Source of the DNA: Sediminibacterium sp.
GTDB taxonomy: Bacteria > Bacteroidota > Bacteroidia > Chitinophagales > Chitinophagaceae
Reading direction: 5' to 3'
Length of the DNA stretch: 11,860 nucleotides
Assembly: GCA_030158535.1 (NCBI GenBank)
Contig: JAOASV010000137.1
Location: 1 to 11,860 of the forward strand
The translations under genes were made by a program, and so were the position numbers. Below are positions 1 through 7,518 of this stretch, piece by piece. The notes beneath the pieces were generated by a model that made no database searches, had not been told where the DNA came from, and was given only the letters and a program-made list of their open reading frames with translations. Position 1 is the first letter of the stretch; each line of letters begins with the position of its first letter.

Positions 1-561
1 AGAGATGGACTAAGCTACCGTTTGGCACCTGTTAAAAACAGCAAGGTAAATACAGATTGGATGCTTGATAAGCTAACCAACAAATTTGCATTTGGTAATG
101 CAGATAAAGCAGGTGTTTATTTTGATGAAGAAAATAGAAGACACTTAGGTGGCATTCGATCTGCGTATGCAGAATTGGCGATTGATTTGGCTGCAAAAAA
201 TAGAAAAGAAGAAGCTAAAGCGGTGCTTAATAAAGTAGACAAAATGATGCATGAAAGCAATTTTGGATACGGTTTAACGAGTAGGGGTAATTTGCACAAC
301 CGTAATTCCCTTTTATTTTTAGAAGCTTGTTATTTAGCTGGAGACGAGGCCCTTATTCAAAAAGTAAGTGCGGCTGTTAAAAAAGATTTGCAACAACAAG
401 TAAATTACTACAATACCCTTTCAGGATTAAAAGCCGATAATATGGCACAGGAAAAGCAAACAGCAGAAACATACTTGCAAGCACTGGGTCAAATGCAATC
501 GATGTACAACCCATCGGTTGAGATTCCTGGAAAAGTAATGTCTAAGGAGGCTAGTAAATAA
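1..561 (+). CDS. DUF2723 family membrane protein, C-terminal fragment (5' end outside window)
   Basis: The frame is open from base 1 (first codons read RDGLSYRLAPV) to TAA at 559-561, giving 186 residues of a protein that starts upstream. A TTG at 22 lies inside this frame and is not the real start. The segment is soluble and helical, with alternating Leu/Ala-rich helices like a TPR-type tail. It contains the stretch SRGNLHNRNSLLFLEACY, which I recognise as typical of the C-terminal tail of Bacteroidota DUF2723 proteins. Those are roughly 1000-residue proteins with an N-terminal multi-spanning GT-C-like membrane part, related to protein O-mannosyltransferases/TMEM260. Function in bacteria is presumed sugar transfer at the membrane, but the catalytic part lies outside this window. 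It converges on the cysteine desulfurase gene with only 2 bases between stop codons. The family call is from recall of the tail sequence and is fairly sure; the activity is inference. Confidence 0.8.
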   Translation, partial: RDGLSYRLAPVKNSKVNTDWMLDKLTNKFAFGNADKAGVYFDEENRRHLGGIRSAYAELAIDLAAKNRKEEAKAVLNKVDKMMHESNFGYGLTSRGNLHNRNSLLFLEACYLAGDEALIQKVSAAVKKDLQQQVNYYNTLSGLKADNMAQEKQTAETYLQALGQMQSMYNPSVEIPGKVMSKEASK

Positions 562-563
562 GA

Positions 564-1691
564 TTAAATCATTTCCTTTAAGTTGGCAACCACAACATCA
601 ATTTCATTTTTGGTGTTGTGTTTGCTAAAGGAAAATCTTACGGTTGTAATGTCCGGGTTATTATTGATAGCTCTAATAACATGCGATCCAGCATTTGCGC
701 CACTGCTACAGGCACTTCCACCACTTGCACAAATATGATGAATGTCTAAATTAAAAAGTAGCATTTCACTTTTACTAGAGGCTGGAAAATTAACGCTTAA
801 AACGGTATACAACGATTTTCCAAGTGGATCTCCATTAAAGGTAACGCCAGCAATATTTTGCTGAAGCTTGTCCATCATATACTGCTTAAGTTCACCAATA
901 TAAGCACTGTCTTTTTCAAATTGTTCTGTAGCAATTTCTAGTGCTTTTGCAAAGCCAACAATACCATATAAATTTTCGGTACCTGCACGCATATTGCGCT
1001 CCTGTGCACCACCATGAACAAATGGCTTTATTTTAATGGACTCGTGAATGTATAAAATGCCAACACCTTTTGGCCCATGAAATTTATGACCTGCTCCAGT
1101 AACAAAATGAACAGGTGTGTTTTTTAAATCAAAAGGGAAGTGACCTACTGTTTGTACGGTGTCACTATGAAAAATGGCGTTGTATTGATTACACAAGTTG
1201 CCAATTTCATGAAGGTCAATCATGTTGCCAATTTCATTGTTGGCGTGCATGAGTGTTACCAAACATTTGTCGGTACTATTTTGTAACAGCGTATCTAAAT
1301 CAGAAATATCTATATGTCCATTTGGTAAAAGCTTGACATAGCTTAGCTTGGCAGCTCCAATTTTATTCAAATGCTCAACCGTATGACTGGTTGCATGGTG
1401 TTCTATAGGGGAAGATATAATATGCTTACAACCTAAATCATTAACAGCCGCATGAATTGCGGTATTACTGCTTTCGGTACCACCACTGGTGAAAAATATT
1501 TCAGAAGGGCGGGTGTTTAATAATGCGGCAACTTTTTTTCTAGCGTTTTCTATGGCTAGGCGTGTTTCACGGCCAAAACTATAGATAGAAGATGGATTTC
1601 CAAAATGCGTGGTCATATACGGCATCATGGCCTCAAGCACCGCTGGGTCTAATGGGGTAGTGGCCGCATTGTCTAGGTAAATCCTTTCCAT
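564..1691 (-). CDS. Cysteine desulfurase (NifS/IscS family, PLP-dependent)
   Basis: This 375-residue enzyme should take sulfur from L-cysteine, releasing alanine and leaving a persulfide for Fe-S cluster assembly or tRNA thiolation in the cytoplasm. Visible family marks, in order, are the N-terminal LDNAATTP (residues 6-13), SGGTESSN (69-76) for PLP phosphate binding, EHHAT (97-101) with the PLP-stacking His, HANNEIG (149-155), HSDTVQ (175-180) with the Asp that contacts the pyridine nitrogen, and the Schiff-base lysine K203 in GHKFHGPKG. The persulfide cysteine is C328 in GSACSSG. The length fits group I (NifS/IscS-like) enzymes. No iscU, iscA or nif gene lies nearby, so the symbol is left open. 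The gene starts 25 bases downstream of glmM on the same strand and probably shares its transcript. Its 3' end nearly touches the convergent DUF2723 gene. Confidence 0.95.
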   Translation of the reverse strand: MERIYLDNAATTPLDPAVLEAMMPYMTTHFGNPSSIYSFGRETRLAIENARKKVAALLNTRPSEIFFTSGGTESSNTAIHAAVNDLGCKHIISSPIEHHATSHTVEHLNKIGAAKLSYVKLLPNGHIDISDLDTLLQNSTDKCLVTLMHANNEIGNMIDLHEIGNLCNQYNAIFHSDTVQTVGHFPFDLKNTPVHFVTGAGHKFHGPKGVGILYIHESIKIKPFVHGGAQERNMRAGTENLYGIVGFAKALEIATEQFEKDSAYIGELKQYMMDKLQQNIAGVTFNGDPLGKSLYTVLSVNFPASSKSEMLLFNLDIHHICASGGSACSSGANAGSHVIRAINNNPDITTVRFSFSKHNTKNEIDVVVANLKEMI

Positions 1692-1716
1692 GCTTTCAAA
1701 GATAAGAATTTGTTAT

Positions 1717-3111
1717 TTATTGAGTTGAAATGCCCGCTTCTTGGATGTCTTTCATTAATTTTTGGGCAATATTGTCGGCCACATTTTGAGAATTGCTTTC
1801 GGCATAAATTCTAATAATTGGCTCTGTATTGCTTGATCTTAAATGCACCCAATCATTTTCAAAATCAATTTTCAAACCATCTTCCGTATTGATGGAGTGG
1901 TTTTTATATTTTTCCTTGAGGTGGCTAAATATTTTCTCTAAATCAAAACCCGGAGTAAGTTCTATTTTATTTTTACTCATAAAATAGTCTGGGTAGGTAT
2001 TTCTGAGTTGTTGTACTGTTTTTTTCTCTTTTGCCAAATGTGATAAAAATAAGGCGATACCAATTAATGCATCACGGCCATAATGTAATTCAGGAACAAT
2101 AATACCACCATTACCTTCACCTCCAATAACAGCGTCCGTCGCTTTCATTTTAGCAACCACATTTACTTCACCAACTGCGCTTGGTGTGTATATGCCACCA
2201 TGCTTTTGTGTGATATCTCTTAAGGCTCTAGTAGAAGACATGTTGCTTACGGTATTGCCTTTTTTATTTTGCAATACATAATCTGCAACAGCTACAAGCG
2301 TGTATTCTTCACCAAACAATGTGCCATCTTCACAAACAAAGCAAAGTCTGTCTACGTCTGGGTCTACAGCGATACCCATGCTTGCATTTTGCTTTAGTAC
2401 TTCACTACATAAAGCCCTCAAATTTTCTGGTAGTGGCTCTGGATTGTGGGCAAAGCGTCCGTTCACTTCTTCATTGATAACGGTAATTTGTGTCACACCT
2501 AGTGCGGTTAATAGTTGAGGTACGGCAAAAGCGCCTGAACTGTTAATGGCATCTACCACAATTGAAAAATTACTTGCTGTAATGGCAGCAATATCTACAA
2601 GTGGATGAGCCGTAATGGCATTTATATGTTCAGTGAGGGCAGTTTCATTTTTTGTTACAGTTCCTAACTGGTCTACACTGGCAAAATTATAATTGTCTGC
2701 GTTAACAATTTCTAATAAGGCAGCGCCATCTGCGCCACTTATAAATTCACCTTTATGGTTGAGTAATTTAAGGGCGTTCCATTCTTTGGGATTGTGGCTT
2801 GCTGTTAATATAATACCACCCGCTGCTTTTTCAAATACCACAGACATTTCTACGGTAGGGGTAGTGCTTAGACCAAGGTCAATAACATCAATTCCTAAAG
2901 CTAAAAGTGTATTAACTACAAGGGATTGTACCATTTCGCCACTTATACGACCATCTCTACCAATCACTACTTTTTTATTGCCATTGGAACTTTTTAAAAG
3001 CCATGAACCATAGGCTGCCGCAAAACGAACAATATCTAACGGACTCAACGATTCGCCTGGTAAGCCTCCAATAGTGCCTCTTATGCCTGAAATGCTTTTA
3101 ATTAATGCCAT
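1717..3111 (-). CDS. glmM: Phosphoglucosamine mutase
   Basis: The 464-residue protein is an alpha-D-phosphohexomutase. It should interconvert glucosamine-6-phosphate and glucosamine-1-phosphate in the cytoplasm, feeding UDP-GlcNAc for peptidoglycan and LPS. All four active-site parts are visible: the phosphoserine loop TASHNP (residues 103-108, S105), the metal loop DPDVDR (250-255, Asp 250/252/254), the sugar-binding loop GEGNGG (331-336), and the phosphate-binding loop RSSNTEP (425-431). The N-terminal SGIRG (8-12) is also typical. The sugar loop differs from the GEQSGH/GEMSGH type of proteobacterial GlmM and PMM/PGM. I recognise GE-x-NGG as the form used by Bacteroidota and archaeal-type GlmM, so GlmM is preferred, but phosphomannomutase activity is not excluded. 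It is the first gene of a leftward pair with the cysteine desulfurase. A consensus -7 box lies about 20 bases upstream of the start codon. Confidence 0.88.
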   Translation of the reverse strand: MALIKSISGIRGTIGGLPGESLSPLDIVRFAAAYGSWLLKSSNGNKKVVIGRDGRISGEMVQSLVVNTLLALGIDVIDLGLSTTPTVEMSVVFEKAAGGIILTASHNPKEWNALKLLNHKGEFISGADGAALLEIVNADNYNFASVDQLGTVTKNETALTEHINAITAHPLVDIAAITASNFSIVVDAINSSGAFAVPQLLTALGVTQITVINEEVNGRFAHNPEPLPENLRALCSEVLKQNASMGIAVDPDVDRLCFVCEDGTLFGEEYTLVAVADYVLQNKKGNTVSNMSSTRALRDITQKHGGIYTPSAVGEVNVVAKMKATDAVIGGEGNGGIIVPELHYGRDALIGIALFLSHLAKEKKTVQQLRNTYPDYFMSKNKIELTPGFDLEKIFSHLKEKYKNHSINTEDGLKIDFENDWVHLRSSNTEPIIRIYAESNSQNVADNIAQKLMKDIQEAGISTQ

Positions 3112-3132
3112 ATCTATTCTTCATTAAAGCTG

Positions 3133-3140
3133 CAAACATA
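3133..3140 (-). promoter_or_regulatory. glmM: Candidate -7 box for glmM (Bacteroidota type)
   Basis: Read on the minus strand, these bases are TATGTTTG, a full match to the Bacteroidota housekeeping -7 consensus TAnnTTTG. Transcription would start near 3128, leaving a short leader before the ATG at 3109-3111. I do not find a TTG at the usual spacing of about 19 bases upstream, so the call rests on one box. Confidence 0.45.
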
Positions 3141-3166
3141 AATCAAATTTGTTGCTTTGCTTACCC

Positions 3167-3174
3167 TAATTTCG
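3167..3174 (+). promoter_or_regulatory. Candidate -7 box for the methyltransferase-led cluster
   Basis: TAATTTCG matches the Bacteroidota -7 consensus TAnnTTTG at all but one fixed position and sits 20 bases before the ATG at 3195. The nearest upstream TTTG ends at 3151, giving a 15-base spacer, which is short for a -33 element. The box lies back to back with the glmM box in an 83-base intergenic region, so the two transcripts would diverge from it. Confidence 0.33.
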
Positions 3175-3194
3175 CATGAGTTTTAAACATTTAT

Positions 3195-3947
3195 ATGAGC
3201 AAAAAGGGTTGGTTTTCAGACTGGTTTAATTCTAGCTATTATCATGCATTGTATCAGCACCGGGATGATACGGAGGCTTTACAGTTTATACATAATTTAA
3301 TCACTTATTTGACACCAAAGCCGCACGCGACGATGCTTGATATTGCCTGCGGTAAGGGTAGACACAGTAAGGCTTTATTTGACGCAGGATTTGAAGTAAC
3401 AGGCATTGATTTGTCGCCAGCATCTATTGAAGCTGCATCAACCATGCAAACAAATGGATTGAGCTTTTTTTGTCATGACATGCGGGAAACCTTTAAGGCC
3501 AATTACTTTGATTTTGCGTTTAATTTTTTTACAAGTTTTGGTTATTTTGATACACACGAAGAACATCAATTGGCTATAAGTGCTATGGCAGCAAATTTAA
3601 AAGAATCGGGTACACTTGTAATCGATTATTTAAATGTGGGTATTGTAGAAGAAAATTCAGATCAAGAAGCGGTATCGCAAATTGATGGCTATCTATTTTA
3701 TACCAAAAAATGGCAGGACGATTTGTTTTTATTCAAAGAAATAAAAGTTGTGGATGTAGCTTCCAAAGAGGTGTTAGGCATTTTTGAAGAACGCGTAAGA
3801 AAGTATGGGTTAGCCGATTTTACGCTATTTATGCAAAAAGCAGGATTAGAAATGATAGCCACTTTTGGAGACTATCAGTTGGGCGCTTACCATGTGGAAA
3901 GGTCGGATAGGCTTATTATGGTAGCTAAAAAGCATTCAATATCTTAG
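3195..3947 (+). CDS. Class I SAM-dependent methyltransferase, substrate unknown
   Basis: The 250-residue soluble protein has a Rossmann methyltransferase core. Motif I is MLDIACGKGRHS (residues 47-58), the glycine-rich SAM loop. It is followed by VTGIDLSPASI (68-78), where D72 is the acidic residue expected to bind the SAM ribose hydroxyls. HDMRETF and the FNFFTSFGYF stretch match the positions of motifs II-III. The N-terminal WFSDWFNSSYYHALY is a recognisable start of a Bacteroidota methyltransferase family. The C-terminal half is a beta-rich region ending in a YHVERSDRLIMVAKK strand. The substrate cannot be read from sequence. It heads a rightward cluster, 26 bases before the PAP2 phosphatase ATG, so a role in envelope lipid or quinone-like small-molecule methylation is possible but only inferred. 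No Shine-Dalgarno sequence precedes the ATG, which is normal for this phylum. Confidence 0.9.
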   Translation: MSKKGWFSDWFNSSYYHALYQHRDDTEALQFIHNLITYLTPKPHATMLDIACGKGRHSKALFDAGFEVTGIDLSPASIEAASTMQTNGLSFFCHDMRETFKANYFDFAFNFFTSFGYFDTHEEHQLAISAMAANLKESGTLVIDYLNVGIVEENSDQEAVSQIDGYLFYTKKWQDDLFLFKEIKVVDVASKEVLGIFEERVRKYGLADFTLFMQKAGLEMIATFGDYQLGAYHVERSDRLIMVAKKHSIS

Positions 3948-3973
3948 TATCTTTAATTATTAAGTTATTGTTT

Positions 3974-4564
3974 ATGTCTTCTATTTTTGAATCCTTGCAA
4001 TCATTTGATCAATCATTGTTTGTATATATTAACCGGGTTGCCACCCATCCGGTATTAGACACACTCATGCCTTTTTTTAGAGAGTCTACCTTTTGGATTC
4101 CCCTTTATTTATTTTTAATTGTATTTGTTTTTGTCAATTTCGGCAAAAATGGATGGGTGTGGTTGTTGTTTGCGTTTATCACAGTTTTGTTAACCGATCA
4201 ATTTAGTAGTAGTATCGTTAAAAATTGGGTCATGCGTCCAAGGCCCTGCAATGATCCTGTTTTTTCTAGTCAGGTAATGATGCTCTTAGATCACTGCTCG
4301 GGAGGTTATAGTTTTACTTCTTCACATGCTACCAATCATTTTGGGGTAGCTACTTTTTTATTTATTACCCTTGGTCGCTTTTTTGGAAAGTGGAAGTACC
4401 TATTATTTATTTGGGCGGCGCTTATTTGTTACGCCCAGGTATATGTTGGCGTGCACTATCCACTCGATGTTTTATTTGGTGCATTACTAGGATTTTTAAT
4501 TGGCCAATTTGTTTGTTGGGCGTATCAAAAATCAGATCCATTAAATGTTAACCATGCCTCGTAA
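3974..4564 (+). CDS. PAP2-family membrane phosphatase (lipid phosphatase)
   Basis: The 196-residue protein has about six hydrophobic segments and the three PAP2 signatures. C1 is K83-x6-R90-P91 (KNWVMRPRP). C2 is FTSSH with S116 and the catalytic His 118, replacing the usual PSGH. C3 has H161 and D165 in VGVHYPLDV. In C3 the usual Ser-Arg is Ala154-Gln155. The family removes phosphate from membrane lipids at the outer face of the inner membrane; candidates are undecaprenyl pyrophosphate recycling, lipid A dephosphorylation (LpxE-like) or phosphatidylglycerophosphate. The start is taken as ATG 3974; a TTG six bases earlier is in frame but unlikely. Its 3' end overlaps the start of the ArnT-like gene, which suggests translational coupling and a joint role in envelope lipid or undecaprenyl-linked sugar metabolism. 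The exact substrate is not visible. Confidence 0.88.
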   Translation: MSSIFESLQSFDQSLFVYINRVATHPVLDTLMPFFRESTFWIPLYLFLIVFVFVNFGKNGWVWLLFAFITVLLTDQFSSSIVKNWVMRPRPCNDPVFSSQVMMLLDHCSGGYSFTSSHATNHFGVATFLFITLGRFFGKWKYLLFIWAALICYAQVYVGVHYPLDVLFGALLGFLIGQFVCWAYQKSDPLNVNHAS

Positions 4565-6215
4565 TACTTTTATTTTTTCATTATTAGCCGCTTGTATTGT
4601 TTGTGTGATAGGGATGCTAGGTATTCCGCTCATTGATATCGATGCAGCTCAGTATGCTTCTATGAGTAGAGAAATGGCTAGCACAGGCAATTATTTACAA
4701 CTCTATGATTTAGGAAAAGATTATTTAGATAAGCCACCATTATTATTTTGGTTATCTTCTATAAGTATTCAACTATTTGGTGTGCATGATTGGGCCTACC
4801 GTTTGCCTTCTATACTTTGTTTAGGTCTTGCATTATGGTCTACCTACAGGTTTACACTTTTGTATTACAATATCTTAACAGCACAGCTTGCATCACTAGT
4901 GCTCGCTACATCACAAGCCTTTATTTTAATGGCCCACGACGTTAGGTGTGATACCATGCTAATGGGTTTTGTTATGTTTAGTATTTGGCAATTGGCGGCT
5001 TGGTATCAAACGGGGTTATGGAAACATTTTGTAAGTGCTTTTGTTGGTATTGGGCTTGGTATGTTAACCAAGGGGCCAATTGCTATTGTGGTTCCGGGTG
5101 TAAGCTTTGCTATTCATTTTTTATTACAGCGTAATTGGAAACAATTTTTTAGGTGGGAATATATTTTGGGTATAATAATAGTAGGGGTGCTGCTTATTCC
5201 AATGAGCATTGGACTCTACAATCAGTTTGATTTACATCCTGGAAAAATAATTCATGGCGTGCCCATACAGTCAGGACTTCGTTTTTATTATTGGACCCAA
5301 AGTTTTGGTAGGTATACCGGAGAAAATGTATTCAATGAAATGAATCATTTTACTTTTTTATTGGAAAATATGCTTTGGAGCTTTTTGCCTTGGATATTTA
5401 TATTTTTAACCGCACTAGTTTTATCGGTTTATGATCTTGCTAAGTCAAAATGGAAACTGCTTAGCACACAAGAGTTTATTGCTGCTGGCGGTTTTATTGC
5501 TACGTATTGTATGCTCGCAAGAAGTCAGGCTCAACTTCCGCATTATATATTTGTAGTACTGCCACTTGCTGCAGTTGTTACAGCAAAAGGGTTGCATCAA
5601 ATTTATTTTTCACAAAGCTTTTTAAAACTTCAAAAAGCGCTGCTCTATTTTCATGGTTTTATCTTTTCAATTTTATGGGTGGCGGTTGTGGGGATTGTGT
5701 TTTTGGTTTTTACAGATATGCCTGTTTATGTTAAAGTGTTTGCTGTAGTAGGTGCCATCTATTTTTGGTATGTTTTGTTTTTTAAACAAACCCCTGCTCC
5801 AAAGTTTATTTCTTTAGCCCTATATACCATACTTGGGGTTAATTTTATATTAAATACTTCTTTTTATCCAAGTCTTTTAAAGTATGAGCTTGGTGTTTCT
5901 GCGTCAGCATTTATCAATCAAAATAAGTTACCTAAAACAAGTGTTTACTTGTATGAGATTGATGAGAGTAGGGCGCTTCACTTTTATGGCAATCATTCTT
6001 TTGAGCGAATTTTTGATAGTACGCTTTTAAAGCCACAACAAATTTTAATTACCAAGGCTTCAAGTTATCCGGCATTACAACAAAGATTCCCTGCATCTAA
6101 GATACTCCATCAAAATGCTTATTTTGGGGTAAGTATGCTAACACTGCCATTTTTAAATGCGGCTACAAGAGATAAAGAAGTAACCCCATATATTATCGTA
6201 GCTTTGGCAAAGTAG
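4545..6215 (+). CDS. ArnT-like GT-C glycosyltransferase (GT83/PMT-type membrane enzyme)
   Basis: This 556-residue polytopic protein belongs to the ArnT/dolichyl-phosphate-mannose mannosyltransferase superfamily. The first periplasmic loop has IDIDAAQYASMSREM (residues 30-44) followed by YLDKPPLLFW (60-69), matching the DETRYAEISREM...KP pattern of ArnT. D33 takes the place of the catalytic Asp. MLTKGPIAIVVP and the later RSQAQLPHYIFVVLP are also family hallmarks. About 11-12 hydrophobic helices follow, then a soluble periplasmic C-terminal domain from about residue 450. The expected reaction is transfer of a sugar from an undecaprenyl-phosphate donor to lipid A or another envelope acceptor. 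No arn biosynthesis genes are in the window, so the sugar need not be aminoarabinose. The first ATG (4545) overlaps the PAP2 gene by 20 bases; an ATG at 4554 (overlap 11) is an equal alternative start. Confidence 0.87.
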   Translation: MLTMPRNTFIFSLLAACIVCVIGMLGIPLIDIDAAQYASMSREMASTGNYLQLYDLGKDYLDKPPLLFWLSSISIQLFGVHDWAYRLPSILCLGLALWSTYRFTLLYYNILTAQLASLVLATSQAFILMAHDVRCDTMLMGFVMFSIWQLAAWYQTGLWKHFVSAFVGIGLGMLTKGPIAIVVPGVSFAIHFLLQRNWKQFFRWEYILGIIIVGVLLIPMSIGLYNQFDLHPGKIIHGVPIQSGLRFYYWTQSFGRYTGENVFNEMNHFTFLLENMLWSFLPWIFIFLTALVLSVYDLAKSKWKLLSTQEFIAAGGFIATYCMLARSQAQLPHYIFVVLPLAAVVTAKGLHQIYFSQSFLKLQKALLYFHGFIFSILWVAVVGIVFLVFTDMPVYVKVFAVVGAIYFWYVLFFKQTPAPKFISLALYTILGVNFILNTSFYPSLLKYELGVSASAFINQNKLPKTSVYLYEIDESRALHFYGNHSFERIFDSTLLKPQQILITKASSYPALQQRFPASKILHQNAYFGVSMLTLPFLNAATRDKEVTPYIIVALAK

Positions 6216-6240
6216 ACCTACATCAAATCACCATCCATCA

Positions 6241-7518
6241 ATGACAGAGATTTTTATAATTTTAGGACTGATACTTATTAATGGGTTCTTTTCTATGGCC
6301 GAAATTGCGCTTGTTTCTGCACGTAAGGCAAGGCTAGAGGCGCAAGCAGATAAAGGCGATGTAGATGCAAAAAGAGCGCTTAAGCTAGCCAATCACCCTG
6401 ACACTTTTTTATCTACTATACAAATTGGCATTACGCTTGTAGGTGTTTTAACTGGTATTTATTCGGGAGGGACTTTTAAGGAGCCACTACAAAATTGGCT
6501 ATTGCAATTTGCTGCAATTGCTCCTTATGCGCAAACAGTTGCAACGCTCATTATTGTAATACTATTAACGTATGTATCATTGGTGCTAGGCGAACTTGTT
6601 CCAAAGCGCATAGGGCTTAGTAATCCAGAAGGGATTGCAAAATCAGTGTCTGTAGTGATGCAATCGGTTACATTTATCATGTACCCATTTATATGGTTAT
6701 TAAGTGCTTCATCTCATTTAATCATGCGCATTTTGCGCATGAAGCCCAATGATAATCAGGTAACGGAAGAAGAAATAAAAGCGATCATTAGTGAAGGTAC
6801 TGAGCAAGGAACTATTGAAGAAGCAGAGCAAGAAATTATTGAGCGTGTGTTTCATTTAAGTGATAGAAACATTACTTCACTCATGACGCATCGTAGCGAT
6901 ATTTTGTGGTTAGAGTCTACTAAAACAATTGCAGATATTAGGGCTCAAATGCCGGAAAGTTTACATTCTATGTATCCAGTTTGCGAGGGTAGTATTGATC
7001 AAATCAAAGGGGTGGTATCGCTTAAAGATTTATTTGTTGCGGATGGCTCAAAACTAGTAAGTGATATTGCAAAAGACGCAAAATATGTTCCTGAAAATAA
7101 CTCTGCCTATCAGGTACTTGAAAGTTTTAAGCAATCCAAAATACACCACTGTTTTATTGTTAATGAATACGGATCGATAGAGGGTTTGATTACCTTAAAT
7201 GATATATTAGAAGCTATTGTGGGCGATATACCTCAAGCAGAAGATATTGATTATGAAATTTTAAAAAGAGCCGATGGCACTTATTTAATTGATGCGCAAC
7301 TTCCGTTTTATGATTTCTTAAGTTATTTTGACAAAACAGAATTCATGTTGCAAGGAGATCAAGAATTTAACACCCTTGCAGGCTTTATCATACACTCTTT
7401 GGAAAAAATTCCAACAACTGGTGAAACACTTGTCTGGAAAACTTTTACGTTTGAAATTGTAGATATGGATCAGCACCGTATTGATAAAATCTTAGTAACA
7501 CTTACAGAGGAGGACTAA
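6241..7518 (+). CDS. CNNM/CorC-type membrane protein: DUF21 - CBS pair - CorC_HlyC domain ('hemolysin family')
   Basis: The 425-residue protein has the standard layout of the CNNM/CorB/TlyC family. The DUF21 membrane domain (about 1-170) starts with NGFFSMAEIALVSARKARLE and contains QIGITLVGVLTGIYSGG and GELVPKRIGLSNPE (117-130). An acidic linker TEEEIKAIISEG (175-186) and EQGTIEEAEQEII follow. Two CBS motifs come next (about 210-330, the second ending in YGSIEGLITLNDILEAIVGD). Last is a CorC_HlyC domain (about 340-425) with TYLIDAQLP and NTLAGFIIHSLEKIP. Characterised relatives move or regulate Mg2+ or other divalent cations, with the CBS pair binding ATP. The old name hemolysin is misleading. 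It lies 25 bases after the ArnT-like gene with no visible promoter between, so it is probably the last gene of that cluster. Its stop codon abuts the convergent DUF6702 stop with no spacer. An unusual 21-base palindrome lies inside it. Confidence 0.92.
   Translation: MTEIFIILGLILINGFFSMAEIALVSARKARLEAQADKGDVDAKRALKLANHPDTFLSTIQIGITLVGVLTGIYSGGTFKEPLQNWLLQFAAIAPYAQTVATLIIVILLTYVSLVLGELVPKRIGLSNPEGIAKSVSVVMQSVTFIMYPFIWLLSASSHLIMRILRMKPNDNQVTEEEIKAIISEGTEQGTIEEAEQEIIERVFHLSDRNITSLMTHRSDILWLESTKTIADIRAQMPESLHSMYPVCEGSIDQIKGVVSLKDLFVADGSKLVSDIAKDAKYVPENNSAYQVLESFKQSKIHHCFIVNEYGSIEGLITLNDILEAIVGDIPQAEDIDYEILKRADGTYLIDAQLPFYDFLSYFDKTEFMLQGDQEFNTLAGFIIHSLEKIPTTGETLVWKTFTFEIVDMDQHRIDKILVTLTEED
6722..6742. 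repeat. Perfect inverted repeat, 9-bp stem and 3-base loop, inside the CNNM gene
   Basis: TCATGCGCA at 6722-6730 is followed by TTT and then by its exact reverse complement TGCGCATGA at 6734-6742. It encodes part of IMRILRMK at the border between the DUF21 membrane domain and the cytoplasmic CBS part (residues about 161-168). It has no T-tract and so is not an intrinsic terminator. It may be coincidence of the coding sequence. Confidence 0.6.

Noticed and set aside
1197..1237. 14-base direct repeat GTTGCCAATTTCAT at 1197-1210 and 1224-1237
   Set aside because: It encodes the two EIGN peptides nine residues apart in the cysteine desulfurase. Cysteine desulfurases commonly have NNEIG followed by EIG at this spacing, so it is a protein-level feature.
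2300..3013. Open frames on the plus strand opposite glmM (2300-2518 and 2693-3013)
   Set aside because: They lie wholly antisense to a clear glmM gene and have low-complexity Ser/Pro-rich translations with no family resemblance.
3968..3973. TTG start six bases before the PAP2 ATG, and a similar TTG nine bases before the HupE ATG at 8045
   Set aside because: ATG codons immediately downstream give normal family N-termini, and nothing favours the rarer start.
7508..7513. AGGAGG, a perfect Shine-Dalgarno-like sequence on the plus strand, with a similar AAGGAGG at 544-550
   Set aside because: Both lie at the ends of coding regions with no plus-strand start codon following, and genes here do not use Shine-Dalgarno sites.
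564..7518. Search for CRISPR arrays, insertion sequences, tRNAs, attachment sites or phage genes
   Set aside because: Spacing between genes is under 100 bases throughout and no spaced repeats, terminal inverted repeats or transposase motifs were seen.
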